NCBI GenBank assembly: GCA_964601505.1
Contig: CAZRNR010000002.1
Coordinates: 1-64,000, forward strand
DNA length: 64,000 nt
Source: DRWZ01 sp964601505
GTDB taxonomy: Bacteria; Calescibacteriota; Calescibacteriia; Calescibacteriales; Calescibacteriaceae
Direction of reading: 5' to 3'
The notes under the pieces were generated by a model. That model saw nothing but the letters and a program-made list of their open reading frames with translations, had not been told where the DNA came from and searched no databases. Below, in pieces: positions 9,443-17,133 of this stretch; within the stretch, counting starts at the first letter, position 1; every line of letters begins with the position of its first letter. The position numbers and the translations under genes are program-made.

Positions 9443-9448
9443 TATAAT
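9443..9448 (+). promoter_or_regulatory. -10 element of the AgmX-like gene, apparently leaderless
   Basis: A perfect TATAAT ends exactly 7 nt before the ATG at 9456, and the 7 nt carry no ribosome-binding site. This is one of the two clearest cases (with 25429-25434) of a consensus hexamer at leaderless spacing. Confidence 0.6.
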
Positions 9449-9455
9449 TTGCTCT

Positions 9456-10427
9456 ATGATGCAAGCTCAAGTTGAGAACATATATAAAAAGCTGGCGGAT
9501 ATATTTGTACCATTTGATTTGGATGAGAAGAAAGAAAAACGGATACTGTATCCTCTATTTATATTTTTTATAGTATTCTGGTTCGTTGTGATCTATATTT
9601 CATCTAAAGTTGAGGTGGTACCAGATGAAGATACAATAGAGATAGAAAAGCTTCCTGAGAGGTTTGCTCAAATCATTGTTCCAGAATTTGTTGAGGAGAA
9701 AAAGCAAGCAGTTAAGAGAGAGGAAAAGAAAGAGGTGAAAAGAGAAAGTGAATTAGGGAAGGAGGAGAAGAAAGGTGGTGAGCAGCAGCAGATGACTGCT
9801 CAGCAGAAGAAAGAGATCATAAGAGAGAAAGTTAGAACTACAGGTGTGTTGGCTTTGCTTACAGCCAAAGGTGGTGAAGGTGGGAGTCCATTCGCGGAAA
9901 TACTAGGTGGTGCGGTATCGCAGAGTTTGGATGAGATATTGGGAGGAATAAGTGGAGTAAGGGCAGCTGGTTCCGGAGAGGAGCTCAAACCACTTGAGCT
10001 TGGTGCAGGTGGGATAAAAAGAAGAGAAACTGATATTGGAGAACTCGCTGCAAAGGGGGGAAAACAAGTCGAACTTGGAGAGAAAAAGGTAGCTGCAGTA
10101 CAGTCAAAAATAGCAACTGAATCACCAGAAATTGAGGGACAAATGGATGAAGAAACCGTAAGAAAGATAGCTCTGAAAAACCAAGCTTCGCTTAAGTACT
10201 GCTTCCAAAAAGCTCAAGCAAGAAATCCTGAACTCAGTGGTAAAATTGTTGTAAGGCTAACCATAGATGGGGATGGTAATGTAACAGATGTATCAGTTGA
10301 ACAATCAACAATAGATGATCAAGAAATGGTTTCTTGTGTTCTTAGAATGGTCAAGAGATGGAAATTTCCTGCAACAGGTGGAGAAGTCAATATAACATTC
10401 CCCCTTGTTTTCATGTCTGTATCCTGA
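9456..10427 (+). CDS. AgmX/PglI C-terminal domain protein, TonB-like
   Basis: 323 residues with a TonB-like plan. A short cytoplasmic N-terminus is followed by one membrane helix (residues 31-50) and a long charged Lys/Glu-rich periplasmic stalk (about 75-125). A Gly-rich stretch comes next (about 137-205), then a C-terminal beta domain (about 230-323). The last domain matches the AgmX/PglI family: an ALKNQASLKYCFQKA helix, KIVVRLTIDGDGNVTDV, VSCVLRMVKRWKFP. Its conserved cysteine pair (Cys249 and Cys294) could form a disulfide in the periplasm. Such proteins occur with ExbB/ExbD-type motors or gliding-motility machinery in deltaproteobacteria; no motor genes are adjacent. The likely role is force or energy transduction across the envelope. 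Confidence 0.85.
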   Translation: MMQAQVENIYKKLADIFVPFDLDEKKEKRILYPLFIFFIVFWFVVIYISSKVEVVPDEDTIEIEKLPERFAQIIVPEFVEEKKQAVKREEKKEVKRESELGKEEKKGGEQQQMTAQQKKEIIREKVRTTGVLALLTAKGGEGGSPFAEILGGAVSQSLDEILGGISGVRAAGSGEELKPLELGAGGIKRRETDIGELAAKGGKQVELGEKKVAAVQSKIATESPEIEGQMDEETVRKIALKNQASLKYCFQKAQARNPELSGKIVVRLTIDGDGNVTDVSVEQSTIDDQEMVSCVLRMVKRWKFPATGGEVNITFPLVFMSVS

Positions 10428-10478
10428 CAAATCTTGAAATTCTGGAATTTGAATATAATTTTGACAAACTTTAAAAAA

Positions 10479-10485
10479 AAGGAGG
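10479..10485 (+). promoter_or_regulatory. strong Shine-Dalgarno of the tetR gene
   Basis: AAGGAGG, 7 nt before the ATG at 10493. A TATAAT lies at 10454-10459, which would give a leader of roughly 25-30 nt. No convincing -35 box is spaced correctly with it. It contrasts with the leaderless-looking genes on either side. Confidence 0.6.
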
Positions 10486-10492
10486 ATGATAT

Positions 10493-11065
10493 ATGAGAGG
10501 GCGCAAAAGTGTTAAAGATGAAAAGAGGAAAAAGATATTGGAACTCTCAAAGAAAGTGTTCGCTAAATATGGATTTTTTAAAACTACTATGGAAGATATT
10601 GCAGACGAGATTGGCTTCACAGCTGCAGCCATATACTACTATTTTGATTCAAAGGATAACCTATTTAAGGAATGTATAGTCAGCGAACTAACAAAAGTTG
10701 CCGAGAAAATTGAAGAAGAAGTAAAGAATGTAAGCAACCCAATTGATAAACTCAAGAAATACATAGATGTTAAAGTTTCCATGACCAGAGATGCAGTAAG
10801 AAATCTAAATATGACCAGAGATGTTCTTGAAGAGATGAAAGGCGAGGTTGCAAAGCTAGGCTTAAAGGAGCTGGCAAATAGGGAATACAAAGTGATTGAG
10901 GAAATAATAAAACAAGGTATAGATTCTAATATTTTCAGGCAAGTAGAAATAAAAAAGGTTGCTTTTGTTATAAATGCTGTTGTCAAGGAGTTAATCTCAA
11001 CGGAGGATAGAAAGAAAGATATAGAGGACACATTTGATATAATACTCAGAGGAATAAAAAAATAA
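10493..11065 (+). CDS. TetR/AcrR family transcriptional regulator
   Basis: 190 residues. The N-terminal helix-turn-helix (about residues 10-58) has the family pattern: KILELSKKVFAKYGFFKTTM, EDIADEIGFTAAAIYYYF, DSKDNLFKECI. The C-terminal two thirds is the helical ligand-binding and dimer domain, which is not conserved enough to name a ligand. It is followed without any gap by the gene at 11066, its likely operon partner. TetR repressors usually control themselves and a neighbouring gene; the target here is unknown, with the 11066 gene as the first candidate. Confidence 0.92.
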   Translation: MRGRKSVKDEKRKKILELSKKVFAKYGFFKTTMEDIADEIGFTAAAIYYYFDSKDNLFKECIVSELTKVAEKIEEEVKNVSNPIDKLKKYIDVKVSMTRDAVRNLNMTRDVLEEMKGEVAKLGLKELANREYKVIEEIIKQGIDSNIFRQVEIKKVAFVINAVVKELISTEDRKKDIEDTFDIILRGIKK

Positions 11066-11701
11066 TTGGTAGATTCAGGGAAAATCGAAACAATTTTTTC
11101 TGACGCAGTATCAAAACTCATTACTACAACAGAAGAAAACAAAAAAATAAAAAAAATACGCGTAATCAATGTAGATATTAGAAACGATAAGATTCTTTCT
11201 CAAAAAGTTCTAATACTTAAGGATTTCGTAAGAAGAATACCTGAATTTGAAAAATCCGATCTTGTAAGTGTCATTATGTCTCAAATAAAATCTGACAGAA
11301 GGATAAAAAAAATCAAATCAAAAGGAGAAAATTTTTTCTTTTATGTAAAATCTTCTTCTAAACTGCACAAAATACTTTTTTCGCTATGGATAGAACTACT
11401 CACAGGCTTTGACATGAAAAAAGAGTTTGGAGTTGAAAGGGATATTCTCTTTGAGGCTGGTACAAATTACAGATTTCCAATATCTTCCCTTGAACTAATA
11501 TCAACTAGAAATATGTTGAAAGCTCTTTCAAAGTCGGCAATGCTAATTGCTCAAGGGAATTTCCTTATCACAGAAAATCTTGAGTCAAAAGCTATAGCCT
11601 TAATACTATCTGCAACTGTCCCAAAGAGCAAAAAATTTATTGTACTAAAGGGATCTGAAAAGTTTCTTGAAAGAATCCACTCTGATAGAGAAAATCCTTG
11701 A
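11066..11701 (+). CDS. hypothetical protein cotranscribed with tetR
   Basis: 211 residues, no family recognised. It starts with TTG immediately after the tetR stop codon (TAATTG), and no ATG is available nearby, so translational coupling is likely. It is a soluble, lysine-rich protein without signal peptide or membrane helix. A basic stretch (IMSQIKSDRRIKKIKS) sits near residue 95, and the C-terminal half reads like a mixed alpha/beta fold (FLITENLESKAIALILSA). Its last 57 bp overlap the 3' end of the convergent glycosyltransferase gene. A role in the response governed by the TetR regulator is a guess. Confidence 0.6.
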   Translation: MVDSGKIETIFSDAVSKLITTTEENKKIKKIRVINVDIRNDKILSQKVLILKDFVRRIPEFEKSDLVSVIMSQIKSDRRIKKIKSKGENFFFYVKSSSKLHKILFSLWIELLTGFDMKKEFGVERDILFEAGTNYRFPISSLELISTRNMLKALSKSAMLIAQGNFLITENLESKAIALILSATVPKSKKFIVLKGSEKFLERIHSDRENP

Positions 11702-12664
11702 TATCCTTCCAAAATCAAAAGCGATGTTCATAATCCAAAAAACCAAAGGTAAGACCAATGATGTTTTCAAATCTATATTGACCTTCTGATATTTCTGAAC
11801 TCGCTTGTAAAGCTTCACAAAATAAAAGATATAGAAAGTGAGAACAGAAGGTGGAATCAAGAGTGGAGAAAAGACAGTCAGAAAAATTAAGAAAAGAATA
11901 AAGAGCACAAGTTTATGTATAAAGAATTCAGTCATCTTAAGACCATGTTTGTAATATATATCTGTTCTTCCTCTTCCATATCTCACCATCCAGTTCCATA
12001 TTTCTTTTATGTTATCTCTGGTGTGGTGAAAAGATATCGCATGGGGATTTAAGAAGAATTTAGCGTTTTGGAATTTCTGCTTTATTCTAAAGGATATATC
12101 CATATCTTCACAACCATACATCAGTTTTTCATCAAACATAACTTCAAGCATCAGGTCTTTCCGTGCAAGACAGATACCTGTATGAAAAAATTCTATCTCA
12201 TATAAATCTTCTTTGACGAGCTTATAACCACCTCCGGGATGATTTAGTATCCCCTGAGCTCTTCCCCAGATTGATTTTGGTTCCGAAGGCAAAACAATCC
12301 CACATACAACAGACGCATCATTGTTTTTCTCAAAAACCTCAATAAGATTTTCAAACCATCCACTTTCAAATTCCATCCCATCATCTATAAAAAGTACGAA
12401 TTCACCGACAGCGTTTTTCAATCCTATGTTTCTCTTCACAGACCAGTTGGAATTTTCTGAATATATAGGCCTAAAATTCTTTATGCTCTTAATATCTGCC
12501 AGTAGATCTGATATATCTTCCTTTCCAGAATAAATAAGTATATATTCTTTGTATTTATCCTGGGATACAGTTTTACAGAAACTCCTTAAAGTTTTGAGTA
12601 TATTATCATAATTTTTATCTATTTTAGATATCGTGATTACAGAAACATTTTTCTCTAATGCCAT
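11645..12664 (-). CDS. family 2 glycosyltransferase with C-terminal membrane helices
   Basis: 339 residues from MALEKNVSVITISK. This is the GT-A fold of family 2: an N-terminal Rossmann strand, NWSVKRNIGLKNAVGEFVLFIDDG with the metal-binding Asp pair, then EFFHTGICLARKD and the acceptor-side motif YGCEDMDISFR (ED as catalytic base). After about residue 240 there are two or three hydrophobic helices (FFIHKLVLFILFLIFLTVF and LVLPLVFWIMNIAF), so it sits on the inner face of the membrane. The likely role is in lipid-linked or cell-surface glycan synthesis; the sugar is unknown. The frame is open 27 codons further upstream, but that would run through the divergent mlaE start. The ATG at 12664 lies only 18 bp from that of mlaE. 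Confidence 0.88.
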   Translation of the reverse strand: MALEKNVSVITISKIDKNYDNILKTLRSFCKTVSQDKYKEYILIYSGKEDISDLLADIKSIKNFRPIYSENSNWSVKRNIGLKNAVGEFVLFIDDGMEFESGWFENLIEVFEKNNDASVVCGIVLPSEPKSIWGRAQGILNHPGGGYKLVKEDLYEIEFFHTGICLARKDLMLEVMFDEKLMYGCEDMDISFRIKQKFQNAKFFLNPHAISFHHTRDNIKEIWNWMVRYGRGRTDIYYKHGLKMTEFFIHKLVLFILFLIFLTVFSPLLIPPSVLTFYIFYFVKLYKRVQKYQKVNIDLKTSLVLPLVFWIMNIAFDFGRISRIFSIRVDSFKKLFRSL

Positions 12665-12682
12665 ATTATTATATATTCTTTT
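12665..12682. promoter_or_regulatory. 18-bp divergent promoter region between two start codons
   Basis: The whole space between the ATG of the glycosyltransferase (minus) and the ATG of mlaE (plus) is 18 bp of A/T with a single C:G pair. On the plus strand TATATT (12672-12677) ends 5 nt before the mlaE ATG. On the minus strand TATATA or TATAAT, overlapping the same bases, ends 5 or 3 nt before the other ATG. Neither gene has room for a leader or ribosome-binding site unless transcription starts inside the opposite gene. Confidence 0.5.
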
Positions 12683-13390
12683 ATGAGTATTCTCTATTTT
12701 GTTTTTTTGGTTTTCAAGAAGACACCCTCTGTGAATCTGGTACAATTTCTTTACAATCTTGGGAAAACACTTGGTGAAACTTTCTTACCGGTTATAATAT
12801 TTGGAGGTGCTTTGGGAATGAGTATAGCAATTGAATTCATACTGGCACTTAAGGCGGTAAGTGGAGAACCTATATCTCCATACTTTATAACAATAACAGT
12901 TTTGAGAGAAATAGGACCTATGATATCAGGCTCGCTTGTGGTTATAAGGTCTGGAACAAGAATAACGGCGGAATTAGCCTCGATGAAAGATAGAGGAATA
13001 ATTATATCAATTGAAGTTTTTCCTGTTGATTCTTTCAGCTATGTTGCTCTACCAAGATTCTGGGCAATAGTTTTTGCAACGGTTTTGTTTCTACCTATAT
13101 CTATAGTTTTGTGCTTCATATCATCTTATTTTCTTGTCGTTGAAATCTACGGAGTATCCTCTGGAACTTTTTGGGATGGGGTAAGATCTGCGGGAAGTAT
13201 AAGGGATGTTCTCGTAGGTTTCATAAAATGTTTTATTATAGGTATATCAAACGCGATATTTTCAATATATTACGGATGGGAAGCAAAAGAAGGGGCGGAG
13301 GGACTATCGGAAGCTGTGAAAAAGTCAATAAACAGATCAGTTATACTCGCAATAGTTATAAACTACTCATTATCTGTTGCTTTCTTCTGA
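12683..13390 (+). CDS. mlaE: MlaE-type ABC transporter permease
   Basis: 235 residues, the normal length for MlaE/TGD1-type permeases, which move phospholipids between inner and outer membrane with an ATPase (MlaF) and an MCE protein (MlaD). The family core is clear: FGGALGMSIAIEF, SPYFITITVLREIGPM, RSGTRITAELASMKDR (the coupling-helix region) and the C-terminal VKKSINRSVILAIVINYSL. About five membrane helices. Unusually, no mlaF or mlaD lies next to it, so the partners must be encoded elsewhere. The last 28 bp overlap the convergent trmB gene. Confidence 0.9.
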   Translation: MSILYFVFLVFKKTPSVNLVQFLYNLGKTLGETFLPVIIFGGALGMSIAIEFILALKAVSGEPISPYFITITVLREIGPMISGSLVVIRSGTRITAELASMKDRGIIISIEVFPVDSFSYVALPRFWAIVFATVLFLPISIVLCFISSYFLVVEIYGVSSGTFWDGVRSAGSIRDVLVGFIKCFIIGISNAIFSIYYGWEAKEGAEGLSEAVKKSINRSVILAIVINYSLSVAFF

Positions 13391-14316
13391 TAATTAGAAA
13401 TCAAATCTGACAAATATCTTAGGAACTTTAAAATACCTTTTGTCCTCAAAACTTCACTGAACTCCGATACATCAATGATATAATGATCTTCTTTCTCACA
13501 TATACAGATGAAAAATCTCTGGATGAAGCTGTTTTCAGATATAATGGCTTCGGCGACCAAACGATTTTTTCCTAAATAGGGATTCATTATTTTTGCCACA
13601 GTGTTATCTTGCAAACGAAGCTCTTTTCCTTTGAGTTTTAACAGAAAATCATATACTTGAGGAAGATCTTTGATCTTATCTATAACATTGGACATTTCCT
13701 CTGATTTTAATATTTCTATGGTTCTTATATCATCAAAATTTTGCAGGTCTTTTGTCTTCTTAAGCACCATTTCATATACATCTTTACCCAGATTTGTCCA
13801 TTTTCTTTCATATTTTGTAATTGGACTAATAACATCAATTTTTCTTACAGATATATCAAATAAGTTTTGCGCCTGCTCCTGAGTGTATCTTACAAAGTCA
13901 AACCAATCTGTTCTGATTATTATCTCTCCACCAAGCTTAAGTTTTTTGAAAAAGACTAAAAGAACCTCTCTTCTTGTGATCCTTCTTCTAAAATGTCTTT
14001 TTTTGAACCAAGGGCAAGGATAATTTATATAGATCTTCTCTACGCTTTTATCTTCAAGGAATAGCTGAAATCCCCAAAAGGCATCTATCTTGGTAAAATA
14101 AACATTTTTAAATCCGCTGTTCTTGATCTTTCCTATGAGTTTCCTTATAGAGTTATCTGAAACCTCAATACCGAACAAAACTTTGTGTGGATTTTTTCTG
14201 CATAAATCCATCAAAAAATCTCCATTTCCGAAACCAATTTCAACAATATCGGATTTTATAATATGTGGTTTTGTATAGTTTATGTAGTTTCTCAAGGGAT
14301 CAAAATCTTCAGGCAT
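13363..14316 (-). CDS. trmB: tRNA (guanine-N7-)-methyltransferase, long form
   Basis: 317 residues. TrmB methylates G46 of tRNA using SAM. The SAM-binding motif VEIGFGNGDF is at about residues 27-36. The catalytic region YINYPCPWFKKRHFRRRI corresponds to the family NFPDPWxKxRHxKRR segment, with Tyr and Cys replacing the usual Phe/Asp positions. GGEIIIRTDWFDF follows. Most bacterial TrmB proteins have 210-240 residues; the extra 80-100 residues form a C-terminal extension of unknown function, comparable to the longer forms known from some thermophiles. The ATG overlaps the tsaD stop by one base (TAATG). Confidence 0.88.
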   Translation of the reverse strand: MPEDFDPLRNYINYTKPHIIKSDIVEIGFGNGDFLMDLCRKNPHKVLFGIEVSDNSIRKLIGKIKNSGFKNVYFTKIDAFWGFQLFLEDKSVEKIYINYPCPWFKKRHFRRRITRREVLLVFFKKLKLGGEIIIRTDWFDFVRYTQEQAQNLFDISVRKIDVISPITKYERKWTNLGKDVYEMVLKKTKDLQNFDDIRTIEILKSEEMSNVIDKIKDLPQVYDFLLKLKGKELRLQDNTVAKIMNPYLGKNRLVAEAIISENSFIQRFFICICEKEDHYIIDVSEFSEVLRTKGILKFLRYLSDLISNYQKKATDNE

Positions 14317-15356
14317 TAAATAATTCCTCCAAATTTTCTAAACTTCTGCGTGGGATTCACATCATCTGTTATTTCAGATACTTCGCCAAGTAGTAAATTT
14401 CTCAGAGCACCTGCAAAAGCTATCATAGTTGCGTTATCAATGCAATATTTTGGGTGGGGAAAAATGACTTTTAATTTTCTTCCATTTATATCTATTTGTT
14501 CTAGAGTATTTCTCATATAGGAATTTCTTGCGACACCTCCTACTATTGCTAATGTATCTGGAAAATCTGGTATTTTTGAAATCCTTCTGACAATTTTTTC
14601 AACAATTTCATCTACGATCTTCTTTTGTGCTGATGCCAAAAACTCAGGTAGAAGGAATGGACCAAACCATCTTTGGGAAAATCTAAGGCAAAATGTCTTT
14701 AATCCAGAAAAACTGAAATCATCTGTTTGAACATCTGGAAATGAAAATAACGGGGTTTTACCAGAAGATATTGAGTCTATAACTGGTCCTCCAGGATAGG
14801 GGAGTCTAAATATTTTGGCTATTTTATCAAACGCTTCCCCAGCCGCGTCATCTTGAGTTTTGATCAGTAATTCGTATTTTCCGATTTCTTTTACAAGATA
14901 CAGTGTTGTATGCCCTCCAGAAACCACCAGGGAGAAAAAGGGAAGAGAAATATCATTTTCTATAAGGGGAGAAAGAACATGTGCTTCAACATGATTCACA
15001 AGTATTATTTTCTTTGAGAGGGCTTGAGAAAGTCCCTTTGCGAAATTTACACCAACCATAAGAGAGCCAGGAAGCCCGGGTCCTCCGGCAACTGCGATCA
15101 GGTCTATATCCTTTGGTGAAATATCCGCTCTCTTTATTGCTTCCTCATAAACGGGAACTATATTTTCAATGTGAGCTCGTGATGCAAGTTCGGGAACAAC
15201 TCCTCCATATCTTGAATGAATCTCTTGGCTCAAAACTATCATAGAAAGCTCCCTTACGCAAGGTATATTTGATTTCTGACGAATCTCCTTGCGAAGCTCA
15301 AGAACCGCAACGGAAGTCTCATCGCAGCTTGTTTCTATTCCTAATACCAAGGACAT
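14316..15356 (-). CDS. tsaD: tRNA N6-adenosine threonylcarbamoyltransferase
   Basis: 346 residues. TsaD transfers the threonylcarbamoyl group to A37 of ANN-decoding tRNAs together with TsaB and TsaE. The start MSLVLGIETSCDETS is fixed by the conserved N-terminal phosphate-binding motif. The metal-binding HxxxH is at His122 and His126 (NHVEAHVLSP). Further family segments include GGPGLPGSLMVG, VSGGHTTLY, GPVIDSIS, and IVGGVARNSYMR with FPHPKYCIDNATMIAFAG at the end. The start lies 38 bp inside the end of lnt, so the two are strongly coupled, and trmB follows with a 1-bp overlap. Confidence 0.96.
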   Translation of the reverse strand: MSLVLGIETSCDETSVAVLELRKEIRQKSNIPCVRELSMIVLSQEIHSRYGGVVPELASRAHIENIVPVYEEAIKRADISPKDIDLIAVAGGPGLPGSLMVGVNFAKGLSQALSKKIILVNHVEAHVLSPLIENDISLPFFSLVVSGGHTTLYLVKEIGKYELLIKTQDDAAGEAFDKIAKIFRLPYPGGPVIDSISSGKTPLFSFPDVQTDDFSFSGLKTFCLRFSQRWFGPFLLPEFLASAQKKIVDEIVEKIVRRISKIPDFPDTLAIVGGVARNSYMRNTLEQIDINGRKLKVIFPHPKYCIDNATMIAFAGALRNLLLGEVSEITDDVNPTQKFRKFGGII

Positions 15357-16881
15357 ATGAGAAAATATATAAGGCAGATGATAAAGCAACACATAATCCT
15401 GAAAATAGATCTCCATATTTTACATAGAAGGTTTTTATATCAAGAAGTTTTACTTTTACGAGAAAGGATGTCCTTTGAAGTAGGGATGTTTGCTTTAGAA
15501 TCTTTCCTGTGGGAGAAAAAGCCCCAGAGATACCTGTATTTGCGCTTCTTACAACAAATCTTCTTGTTTCAACAGCTCTAACAGCGGAAACTGAAAAATG
15601 CTGGAATGGTCCAGAAGAATATCCGAACCAAGCATCGTTTGTTATAACAGCTATGAGTTTTGCGCCATCCCTAACAAACTTACGATTTATTTCTGGGAAT
15701 ATTGATTCAAAGCATATTGGGACACCTACTTTAATTTTATCATCACCTATGGGGAAAACTTCTTCCCCTGGGGTAAAGTCTCCTGCGACTTTTTCAACAT
15801 CTTCTATTATGCTTTTTATGAAAGGAATTTTCTCAAGGAAGTTTCTCAAAGGTATGTATTCTCCAAACATAACAAGATGCGTTTTATCATATTTATATAT
15901 GCGGTTTTGTGTTATCAGGAAAGCTCTGTTGTAGAACTTCTGTTTGCCTTTTTTTTCAGATACTCCAAGCCCTCCGGCGACAATGTAAAAGTTTTTACGA
16001 GCAAGTTCTAAAACCTTGTTCGCAAGATCTGGTTCTCTCTCAAGATAAAAAGTTAGTCCAGTCTCAGGCCAAACAGCAAGAACAGTCTGGTATGGAAAAT
16101 CAATCGCAGAAAATGTTAGATCTATATTTACCTGTAAATATTTTTCCTTAAATTCCCAAGTCCATTTTTCATCTTGAGGTATAGAAGGTTGAACAACAAC
16201 AACTGGAATTTCGGAACCTTGACTTTGTATTATAGAGTTTATCTGTTCCTTCCTATAGACCCCATATAAAACTGTAAATGATAAAAAAAGCATACAGAAG
16301 AAAAATGAGAAAATGGTTTGGAACCATAACTTGCTCTTTATATATTCATATAAATCACAGATAAAACCTGATATAGATATTATAACAAATGAAATCATAT
16401 ACACACCACCTATATCTGCAATCTGTATCAATGTCTCCTTCTGCCAGACTGAATATCCAACGAGTGCCCAGGGAAAACCAGTGAATAAGAAAGTCTTTAC
16501 ATATTCAGTTGAAACCCAAACTATCGGATCTAATACAGAATATGGTATAGTGAGAATTCTCCTTATACTCTCTCTCAAATAAGCAAAGAGCAGAAAGAAC
16601 GAACCAAGAACAAACGACAAGAGTAAAAGTGGGAGGAGACTGAAAATGTAAGGGAACCCACCGTAATATGTTATAGCATGGGTTATCCAGTGTATTGTAA
16701 AGAAAAAAGACGCAGTGCCACCAATAAGAAAAATAAAAGGATTTCTGGTCTCCCTGTAATATATATGTAGAGGAATATAAAAAAATGGTGATAGAAAATA
16801 AAGATTAAATCTTGGCTGAGATAACATATAAATGATACCACTCAATAAAGAAACGGAAAGGAAAATCAGAGATCTTATCAC
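15319..16881 (-). CDS. lnt: apolipoprotein N-acyltransferase
   Basis: 520 residues. Lnt adds the third acyl chain to lipoproteins in the inner membrane, a diderm marker. There are five to six N-terminal membrane helices (residues 1-210), one C-terminal helix (about 495-515), and a nitrilase-like domain between. The catalytic triad is visible: Glu273 in VWPETG, Lys333 in YDKTHLVMFGEY, Cys390 in VGVPICFES. The start is GTG at 16881; no ATG is available near it. The gene fits the several lipoproteins in the window. It is first in an lnt-tsaD-trmB unit. Confidence 0.94.
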   Translation of the reverse strand: MIRSLIFLSVSLLSGIIYMLSQPRFNLYFLSPFFYIPLHIYYRETRNPFIFLIGGTASFFFTIHWITHAITYYGGFPYIFSLLPLLLLSFVLGSFFLLFAYLRESIRRILTIPYSVLDPIVWVSTEYVKTFLFTGFPWALVGYSVWQKETLIQIADIGGVYMISFVIISISGFICDLYEYIKSKLWFQTIFSFFFCMLFLSFTVLYGVYRKEQINSIIQSQGSEIPVVVVQPSIPQDEKWTWEFKEKYLQVNIDLTFSAIDFPYQTVLAVWPETGLTFYLEREPDLANKVLELARKNFYIVAGGLGVSEKKGKQKFYNRAFLITQNRIYKYDKTHLVMFGEYIPLRNFLEKIPFIKSIIEDVEKVAGDFTPGEEVFPIGDDKIKVGVPICFESIFPEINRKFVRDGAKLIAVITNDAWFGYSSGPFQHFSVSAVRAVETRRFVVRSANTGISGAFSPTGKILKQTSLLQRTSFLVKVKLLDIKTFYVKYGDLFSGLCVALSSALYIFSYVLGIRNRNKLR

Positions 16882-17133
16882 ATCATTTAATGATTATCCG
16901 AAGAGGAAGCTTTTGATTTTGTTCAATAATTTTGAACTACTTTTTTACAAGTTTAGATTCCTATCTGGAAAGAGTTCATTAGTTTCGAAGTGAAAATTGG
17001 ATTTCTATCTTTTAACTTATTCACAGATTTTCGATCTTCTGGAGGGATAAAGTATTTTTTAGCAATCTTATGATTTTAGATATATTTGAATGAGAATTTT
17101 GATTTTATCTTAAATTATTGTATGCCTTGATGG

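Noticed and set aside
10461..10466. Perfect TTGACA upstream of tetR as a -35 box
   Set aside because: A -10 at normal spacing would fall on the ribosome site, and transcription would then begin inside the gene.
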